Shown here in pieces: positions 38,307-47,000 of a stretch of 64,000 bases of DNA. This DNA is from Chromobacterium sp. ATCC 53434. Its GTDB lineage: Bacteria; Pseudomonadota; Gammaproteobacteria; Burkholderiales; Chromobacteriaceae. The stretch spans positions 1,550,001 to 1,614,000 of the forward strand of contig NZ_CP025429.1 of NCBI RefSeq assembly GCF_002848345.1, read 5' to 3'. The notes beneath the pieces were generated by a model. The model searched no databases, was not told the origin of the DNA, and saw nothing but the letters and a program-made list of their open reading frames with translations. Both the position numbers and the translations under genes were made by a program. Position 1 is the first letter of the stretch, and each line of letters starts with the position of its first letter.

Positions 38307-39428
38307 TTAATCCGGCAGTAATAATCCGTACAGATTGTATACTTCCGGCATGGAAAAAATCGATGTGCGCAAGCTTGAACTGGCCGCCCGTGAGCAGCTG
38401 AGGCGTACCGCTATCCGGATGTACAAGCGAGGCCGGTCTCAAGCCAGTATTGCCGAAGAACTCGGGCTGCGCCGCCCCACCATTTCCGCCTGGGTGGTGC
38501 GTGAGGCAGCACTAGGTGCGCAGGGATTCAAAGAACAGAAGCGCGGTCGCGCCGAAGGCACCGGCCGTCGGCTGACCGAGGCGCAGGAAGCCCGGATCAA
38601 GCAGGACATCGTGGATCGCACGCCAGACCAGATGAAGCTGAGGTTTGCCCTGTGGAGTGCTCAGGCGGTCAAGGCTGTAATCAAGCAGATGTTTCTGATC
38701 GATCTGCCGATCCGTACTGTCCGTCTGTACTTGGCCCGCTGGGGCTTTACGCCGCAGCGCCCGCTCAAACGCGCTTATGAGCAGCGACCGGCAGCAGTCG
38801 AGAAATGGCTCAAGGAGGAATACCCGGCTATCGTCGCGCGTGCCAAAGCGGAAATGGCTGAAATCAGCTGGGGCGACGAATCGGCGGTGTCGAGTGTTGA
38901 GCACTTTCCGCGTGGCTACGCCCCAAAAGGCCAAACCCCAGTTCTGGTGTTATCCCAATCGAAAAGAGCGCGCATCAACTTGATTTCGGCCATTACCAAC
39001 CAAGGCAAGATGCGCTTCATGCTGTACCGGGAGACCTTGACGGCCCGGGTGCTGATCAAGTTTCTGATGCGGCTGATCCGTGATGCTGGCGGCAAGAAGG
39101 TGTTCTTGATCCTCGACAACTTGCGCGTGCATCACAGCAAGCTGGTGCAAGCATGGTTGGAGGAGGAAGAGAACAAGAAGGCGATTGAGTTGTTCTTCCT
39201 GCCCAGCTACTCACCGGAACTGAACCCGGATGAATACTTGAACGGCGACCTGAAGGCCAGAATGAGCGCAGGTGAGCCGGTTCGATCAGACGGTCAACTT
39301 CAAGGGAAAGTGCTGTCCCATTTACGCTCATTGCAGAAGCAGCCGGCCAGAATCCGGTCGTACTTCCGGCATGAAAAAATCCGCTACGCGGCATGAGCTT
39401 TCTGTACGGTATTTGACTGCCGGATTAA
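38307..39428 (+). mobile_element. IS630-family insertion sequence, apparently intact
   Basis: The terminal inverted repeats begin TTAATCCGGCAGT on the left and read the same on the opposite strand at the right end, with a further shared CCGTACAGA about 10 bases inside. A TA dinucleotide flanks both ends (38305-38306 and 39429-39430), the target duplication typical of IS630/Tc1 elements. The length of 1122 bp is normal. It is inserted in the decayed sctL copy. Confidence 0.92.
38350..39396 (+). CDS. IS630-family transposase
   Basis: A 348-residue protein. The N-terminal helix-turn-helix region (about 14-50, GRSQASIAEELGLRRPTIS) is followed by the DDE catalytic domain with Asp in ISWGDESAV, Asp in FLILDNLRVHHS and Glu in SPELNPDEYLNGDLK. 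All three catalytic positions are present with no frameshift, so the element may be active. Start at MEKIDVRK; an in-frame ATG 15 bases upstream is less likely. Confidence 0.93.
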   Translation: MEKIDVRKLELAAREQLRRTAIRMYKRGRSQASIAEELGLRRPTISAWVVREAALGAQGFKEQKRGRAEGTGRRLTEAQEARIKQDIVDRTPDQMKLRFALWSAQAVKAVIKQMFLIDLPIRTVRLYLARWGFTPQRPLKRAYEQRPAAVEKWLKEEYPAIVARAKAEMAEISWGDESAVSSVEHFPRGYAPKGQTPVLVLSQSKRARINLISAITNQGKMRFMLYRETLTARVLIKFLMRLIRDAGGKKVFLILDNLRVHHSKLVQAWLEEEENKKAIELFFLPSYSPELNPDEYLNGDLKARMSAGEPVRSDGQLQGKVLSHLRSLQKQPARIRSYFRHEKIRYAA

Positions 39429-39839
39429 TAGCCGGTGCGATTGAGTGGTTAATTAACGAGCAGGATTTAGAGTGCAAGATTATCGAGCGGCTAGAGGAGC
39501 AGTTGCGTAGTATTTTAATTCAGGTCTTTGAGGAATTGTATGGGTAACAAAATGCACCTCAGCTGCTTGCTAATCTTTTGCGAGAGCGGATCAGTAAATT
39601 GTCTGGTAGCGGAAAGTGGACGTTGTATGTATGTCCGGAACAATATCAGGAGATTAAGCAGGGGTTTATTGCTTACTCAGAGTTACGTGTTGAAGTTGAC
39701 GCCAGTATTGAACTCGGAAAAGTACTGTTGAAAACGCCATTGGTAATTTTTTCTCTGAATGTAAGTGAGCAATTCGATTGAGTTATGGGTTGTTGGCTAT
39801 CGTACAGCAGTGAAGTATGGCAAGGATTCCTTGATCTGA

Positions 39840-40910
39840 ATGTGTTTGTATGTCCTTTACTCTCGTCAACGAGAGAGAATCTGCGGCGAGAACAATGACG
39901 CTTGCCCGTTTTCGAAGGGCGAGTTCGGTGAATTGCCTATCGAGGTACCACGCGACCGCCAGGGTACCTTTGAGCCGCAACTCATTCCCAAGCACCAGAC
40001 CCGCTGGACCGGATTCGACGACAAAGTCATCTCGCTTTACGCCCGGGGGATGACTGTTCGGGAAATTCAGGCCCATCTGGAAGAAATGTATGGCACAGAG
40101 GTCTCACCCAGCCTGATCTCCTCCATCACGGATTCCGTCACCGAAGAGGTCAAAGCTTGGCAGGCTCGCCCTCTCGATTCGGTTTATCCAATCATCTACC
40201 TCGACTGCATCCACGTGAAGGTACGTGAGGGGGCTGTACGCGTAAAAGCCGTCTATCTCGCCATCGGCGTTACCCTGGCTGGAGAGAAGGAGGTGCTGGG
40301 GATGTGGCTGGCGCAGACGGAGGGAGCCAAGTTCTGGCTTCAGGTCGTGACCGAACTGCGTAACCGGGGCGTACAGGACATCTTTATCGCCTGCGTCGAT
40401 GGCCTGAAGGGCTTCCCGGAGGCTATCGAGGCGGTCTTCCCGAAAGCAGCCGTGCAGTTGTGCATCGTACACATGGTGCGACACAGCCTGAACTACGTGT
40501 CGTGGAAGCGGCGTGCTGAAGTAGCCGCCGACCTGAAACGAATCTACCAATCGGCCACCCTCGACGAAGCTGAGCAGCGGCTAGGTGAGTTTGAGGCCAA
40601 GTGGGATGATGAGTATTTGCCGATTGGTCAGTCCTGGCGGCGCAACTGGGCTCGGTTAACGCCATTCTTCGACTACCCGCCGGAGATCAGGAAAGTGATC
40701 TACACCACCAATGCCATCGAGTCGGTGAATATGAGTCTGCGAAAGCTGACCAAGAATCGGGGCTCGTTCCCGAGTGATGAGGCGTTGCTGAAACTGTTCT
40801 ATCTGGCGCTGAGGAACATCAGTCAGAAGTGGACCATGCCGATTCGGGATTGGAAGGCAGCGCTGACTCGCTTTACCATTCAGTTCGAGGAACGCATTCC
40901 ACAGGCGTAA
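39840..40910 (+). pseudogene. 5'-truncated IS256-family transposase
   Basis: Family similarity starts at about 39905 ([13 protein letters not shown]) and runs to the normal C-terminus. The catalytic Asp residues in IYLDCIHVK and ACVDGLKGF and the Glu in TTNAIESVN are present. Full IS256 transposases are about 400 residues; here roughly the first 50-60, part of the DNA-binding region, are missing, and the left end of the element is absent. The open frame upstream of 39905 is unrelated filler. Downstream, ACACAAAAATTCGGACAGGC to about 40944 looks like the right end of the element. Probably inactive alone. Confidence 0.88.
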
Positions 40911-41000
40911 CCCAAACCCCGTTTACACAAAAATTCGGACAGGCTTTTTTCGAAAGCTGACGGACGTTTCCGACAAAACGCCTATAGCTTCAGGGATATA

Positions 41001-41029
41001 TTTATCGATATTTCTGTATCGTCGATAAA
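41001..41029 (+). promoter_or_regulatory. Inverted repeat overlapping the ribosome-binding site of giant gene 2
   Basis: TTTATCGA and TCGATAAA form a perfect 8-bp stem with a 13-base loop. The right arm runs into AAAGG, the probable ribosome-binding site 8 bases before the ATG at 41039. It could be an operator or a hairpin that limits translation. Confidence 0.5.
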
Positions 41030-41038
41030 GGCACTGTC

Positions 41039-44000
41039 ATGGCCATCAATTCCCTACGCAATTCTGACTCCCAACACCTTTCTGCTGCCAGTGCTTCCTC
41101 TACTGCTCCGGTAAATAACCGCCACAACAGCGCTACAGTCATGCCGGATTTTCCGCAGTGGTCTCTCGCCCGGCTGTGTGACTTCATTGAGAAGGCGGAA
41201 GGAGGTGACTGGACCCAGTCTGAAGCCAGCGGCATGCTGTTCAGCCGCATCTGTCGTCAGTCACCGGATGTGGCGGGATGGATAAAGGCCGAAACCGGCA
41301 TAAGCTTCACCTTGCCGGATGATAAGGCGACAGGGGATCAGGCGGCCACGCTGGCCTCGATGGCGAAACCGCCAATGGCGCAGGAACAAATCACCGTTCT
41401 GGCGAAAGCCATGTTCCGTTTACTGGAGACGGGCAAGCCTTGTGACGACCGGATTGCAAGTGCCGACTTTGCGCGGATCGAGCAGCTGTCCGCCACCTTT
41501 CTTGCCGTCCAGGAGCATCTGCCGGTGTGGGAGGAGTTCGCTAACAAGGGCAAGAATCGCCAGTATCTGAACATAAGTGACAAGAGCATGACTGACCGTC
41601 TCGTTCAGATGGAAAGGGCCACGGCTGCCGGCGGCTACGAGATGTCCGTGACGAAAAAAGCCAAAGGAGCCCTGAATGCGCTCACCGGGATGCTGGCGAA
41701 GAAGACAGGCGGGCGGACTGACGAGCAGAAGAAGTGGACCTTGAATGTCATTCCGGCGTTGGAGAGATTGTCTATCGCGCTGAAGAATGCGGATGCCCAG
41801 CTGAAAGGCATTGTCGCTCATAAGATGAACCACGATGTTCCCCTGCCTGAAGCCCCGGAAGCCACGATCAAAGAGTTGTCAAAAGCCCTAAGGTGTATTG
41901 ACTTTACTGAGCTCTTCCTGAGCCTGGCAGAAATCGATACCGGAAAGTGGACCAAGGAGACTGAGGCGTTACACAAAGGCCTGTCGAGCCACTACGATGA
42001 GCTTGAAAAAACGTGCAGGTCGGCGTTGGAAGACATGAAAGCAGAGCGGTTCGTATACGAAAAAGATACGCAGCCTAATCAAAGCAAGCTGCAGGAGGCC
42101 CAGAAGGCGCTGGACCATCTGGTGGACGAGGCGAACATTCCGCAGACGAGGGATATCGCTGCCGCTCTGGAGGAAATCTGCGGGAAGGCCAGAGAGCTGC
42201 TCCCTCGGTCCTTGGAGCACGAACGGGAACCGATGAAAAAGATAGCCGAGAGGCTGGTTGAGTTGACCAATTCGCTAAAGCAAGGGGACATACTCCTTTC
42301 TCAGGCTGGCGGGGTGCTGGAGGGGCTTTCTTCTATGTCGGAGGGAGTCAGGACAACGAGTATTCCATTGCAGCAAGACAAGGCCATCATGGCGAAGATG
42401 TTGGAGGATAACCTCAGCGCTCTCACCAAAGCGCAGGAAAAGCTGAAGGGAAAGGCGAAGAGCCTGAGAGAGTCTATGGAAGTCAGTCTCGAACACAAAT
42501 CTTTCGGTCACGAGCTCTACCTTCAGATGGAAACGGACATCCGCCAGCAGATCATCCTGTTAAAGAATACCAAGGCGCTGCTGGTGGGCAATCCTTCCGT
42601 CTTTGAGCCGTTAGAAAAGTGGGTGGGTAAGCATCTGGGATCAGCAGATGACAAGATAACCGCAATGCTTTCAGCCATGGGTTTTCGAGGGAAACAAGTC
42701 TTGCGGGCTACAGCCTCCGGTCTTGTGCATGGTGGAAATAAGGTCCTGCGGAAAATTACTCCGGCATCCCCGGACAAGAAGGCGCATCAAGAGCGGGTAC
42801 GGGAGGCTGTGCGCGCGGTGCGGGCGGATATGGAATTGGTAAAACGACAGGCCGCGAAGCTGGTGATGGCGACCGGAGAGGTGCTGGATCCGGGCAAACC
42901 AAAACCGCGGCAACACGATGACCGCCTCCTGGATTTGAGCCTAAAGAACGAACAGCTGACGAAAACGAAAGCTGGGCTGCGGGATGAAAAGCTGGCTGAT
43001 CTACAAGCGCAGCGCAAGGAGCTGGATAAGGCGCTGAGCAAACTCGAAAAGACTCAGAAGGACGTGGGGGAAAAGCTGCTAGCCGAAGCGCTCCTTTTAA
43101 CTGGGCCGGCGAACAGCAAGAAAAGTAAGGAACTCAATTCGTTAAACCAGCAGCTGGCAGACGTAGCGAAAGCGTGCAAGCAGGCACATCGGAAGATATC
43201 TGATTCGGTATCCCGTCTGGCAACGCCGCCGGGAACGGCAGGCTCCGCTGTGCCGGCAGCTTTCAACAACAGGTTCAAGGCGCTGCATTCAAACATACAG
43301 GCGGTAAAGGATACGCACAGCCATATCAATAAAGCCTGGGGGAAGATACAGGGGAGCGTGCCGTCACAAGAGCGTGAAGCGGCAAACAATGCTCTTGCTG
43401 AAATCAACCGTCTCATCCTGAGCGCATCCGACAAGCTGAAAGCAGTCGACCGTCAGAAGCTGAAAGCTGACTTGAGCGGTTTGCGGACCGCGCTGGCGTC
43501 CCTTGGCGGGGTCGTGCCTCAACGTCTCCCGCTCGAAAAGATGCAACAGGCGCTGGCGGATGTCGATCGAGGGATGGCGGAATGGGCAAAGGCGGAAAAT
43601 CCCCCTCTCGGAGCAGTGGTCGCCGGGATGCCCAAGGTGCAGGCAGCGCTAGCGGGCCTCCTGGGCAGCTGGAATGAACTGTCTGAAGCCGCACAGGAGG
43701 CAGTGCTCCAGAAGGCAGGCGGCGGCCGCGATGTGACGAAGGCGCTGCGTGATGATTTCAAAAAAGCGAGCGATTTGCTGGCCGCGGCGGATGAGAACCT
43801 GCCGAAGCTGGTGATTCTATTGAGCCAGGCACAGCGCAAACTGGTGGACCTGAAGGACGGGGTAGTCGGCACCAAACTGAGTGAAAAAGATGCCGAGAGA
43901 ATGAAGGGCTCGCTCGCAAAGATAACGTCGGAGCTGGATACCGTTTTGCACGATGCAAAGTCCGCAGAGAAGCCACAGCAGAAGCTGCGCCCGGAGCTCC

Positions 44001-47000
44001 TTGGCAATAAGACAGACCGCAAGCATGAGGTGAATGTTGTCCAACAAGCGCTGAACACAATCAGAGATGAGATGGGAAAAACAGAGCTCCTCGCCGCAAA
44101 ATTGACCGAAAGGCGTCTGGATCTGTTTTCCCACCAGAGTCATGTGATAAAGGACATCGCGACAAAATTTGCCGAACTGCGCGCTCAGGTTAAGGAGGCG
44201 TCGCCGGAAATGATAGCGCAATTCGACGCGGACATTGAGCGGCATATCACATGGCTGTCCGGACGCTTTGGCAAAACGGGGGATGAGGGCGGCAGCTATT
44301 TTGCAGAACGGCTGAAAAACGAGTATCTGCTGGCCTGCGCAAACGAGATGCTGGAAGCGCAATCGCTGGAAGATGCGTTGAGCGCGGATCCGAACTTTGT
44401 TGATCGCGCACTGAAAAAGGCTGGCGGCTCCGTGACAGGACAGGTTGCCTCCCGTACCGCCAAGGTGTTGCTGGGGGGCAGCGTGGTGTCGCAGTTTTAC
44501 TCGTTTCCTATTTCGGTGGTGAAAAGCCTATACAAAGGCGTGACGACCGGGATGGAGCACCATGAGTATGGCAAGCAGGTGCGGGCCACGCTCAAGCCGG
44601 GAGAGATCTTGCCGGATAATGTGACAAAGGCGATCAGAACGGCATTCTGGAGGAACACGCTATTGGCGGCGGCGAAGCCTTTGCTGCCGTCGGAGGCAAA
44701 GCTGGCTATTGATGTGGGGTTGGCGGCGGTGAAGGGCGCGCGCGACGGCTGGGGAACCGTGGTAAAAAGTCCGGTGGAAGAGGTCATTAGTGCGGTTGCG
44801 TTTCAAAGTGTAGGCTACGCAGGCCGGGAAATGTACCGCGATATTCTGAACGCCAGGGCGGACAGCAAAGTGGCAGAAATAAAGGCTGCGCTGCATGATT
44901 GTGATCCAAGTTCCTCTGTCGGTTTTGAGCGTGTTCAGGATAAATATGATTCCGAGCCGGAATTATTTTTGCGGGCGCTGGTGGAATATTATAAAGAAGT
45001 TGCGGAAGTAGGCCCGGATTCCAGCGCTCTCTCCCCTGTTGATGACCTAAAATTTCGGGCGGACCAAGAAGAAGGACGCATCCTGCCAAAGGGTGTCACT
45101 ATACAGGCCCGACAAAGAGAAATACTCAAGGCGGCGCAGATTATCCGTGATGCGGACCACAAATTGTTGACCTCTGTGAAGCTTACGGTGGATGAGCAGG
45201 CTACCCTGAAAGACGTAAAGCGTCGAATGAGCGACAGAGTGGAACAGCTCAAAGATCTGCCGCCTGAAGAAAATAGCTCTCCTCAAGCAAAACGCAAAAT
45301 TGTAAAGCGGGAAAATATAGATCAAAAGAGCCCTGAACAGATAATTGCGAGCATAAATTCCCAGTATAACCTACAGCTCTTGCCGAATACAGAGGTTGAG
45401 GTTTATCAGACGAGTCCCATGTATGGGGCAAAAAAAATTAGCCTTAAAGCTGCGTTGGAAAACCAAAACGGCAATGTTTTACATATAAAATATCCTAAAG
45501 AATGTAATGATGCGGCAAAGGCGGGGCTTGAATCCTATCGTGAGCGAAATAGCCGGCCGGAAAAAATGCGCCTAATGGCGAAGCAAATGACGGCAAGGCA
45601 GTGGGTGGAGTATCTTGAATTTAAGCATGACGTAAGTCTGTCCAATGTAAATACTAAATTGCAATCAGTAAACAATCCATCTCATTATTATGACTTTCCC
45701 CTAGATGCTGCATTAGATTTTAGGTATCAAAATGGGGCAAGAATTCCGGATTTCAGCAGTGATGATATTAAAATAAGTGGAAAACCTACTCCAGCTGGAT
45801 TGGTTGATGATTTAAATATATACATGGGACGTCGAGACCATGTTCCTGAGAGTGATGAAGAAAAGCAAAGAGTTGCAGTGATTTATTATCAGCGGATGGT
45901 GTCAGCCCACGAGAGTAGCAGAGGGAGTGTATCTGCTTTGGATGATTTAATAAGAAGTGGAGAACTTCCTGACAGTTGTCGGCCTTTATGGAACGCGTTA
46001 TCTTTAGCAAGCGAACCCGAAAATGCCATTGATTCAGCCTCCAGCCAGATAGAAAATATCAACGACGAAAGGAGTAGGCTGGGGAATCTTGAACAATGGG
46101 TCAAAGATTATATGGAGCCTAAAATACGGGAGGCAGGATATACGGGGACAATCGATTGGAATGCAAAGGTAACCGTATGGAAAAAGGGGGTAGAGCCTAG
46201 TAGTCAAGCTGGGTGGATAGCCGACGACGGTGCACACGCTCCCACAAAGAAGGGAGAGTACACACTGCTGCAATATGCGACAAGAGAATGGGCTCGCGAT
46301 ATTGGTAGTGACGACTGGGATGAGTATTATGCGGAGTCGGACAATACGGATGATAAGATTATTGTTGATGTGCTAAATAGAGAAAACCCGCAAGCAGCCT
46401 ATTTCGAGGAAATTAAATCATTTTATGACAGGCCAGACGTAAAGTCGGAACTTTTGTCATCGTATCGTCGCAATTTGCTCTCGGCGGTAGAGGAATATGC
46501 TAGGGATCATGATGACATTGGCGATGAAGTATTTCAAAAAATAAAAAATGGCGAAGTTGACCTAGTTGAGCTAGATGGGAAACGTCTTAACAACCTGGTT
46601 CGCATACCATTATCCAATGGCAATGCCCTGTTTGTGTCGTTAACTGACAACGCAGTATATGAGGCAAGCGTTGTTGATGAAGGGCGTAGTTTTAAGTTTG
46701 CGAACAAGGAGCTTGCGCAAGAATTTTCTAATACGCTAAGGGGTTGTTCAACATTAAGAACTGCCATGGATCCAAAAACTAATTTTGGCACCGTGAAGGA
46801 TGACGGAACGCTTGAATTATTTGATGAGAGAAAAGCTAAGAATGTTTTTGGAGGCAACGCGATTGGTGCTAGTGTTGACAGGGGTGGGCAAGTTGTTAAC
46901 CGAACAGGCAGCTTATTAAAGCCAGCACCGCTTTTAGCATCACCAAATAACTTGGTAGGGGCGCAGCGTGGAGATTACGCGGCAGCACTGTACGATGTGC

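Larger units (their letters stand above)
38098..39850 (+). pseudogene. Second, decayed copy of sctL, interrupted by an IS630-family element
   Basis: The 5' part encodes AGEIVAQAQAQVEQIREAAK, matching intact SctL ASEIVAQAEVQARQILEAAE; a one-base deletion near 38226 shifts the frame, after which DEISEAAWLTG continues the match. The IS sits at 38307-39428. After it come IEWLINEQDLECKIIERLEE, a nonsense codon at 39545 (TAA for the Lys codon of intact sctL), LLANLLRERISKLSG, and a TGA at 39779 in place of Trp in FDWVM. The 3' end is lost where IS256-type sequence begins. The inactivating changes are independent of the IS insertion. The two copies differ at many codons, so the duplication or import is not recent. 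Confidence 0.9.
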
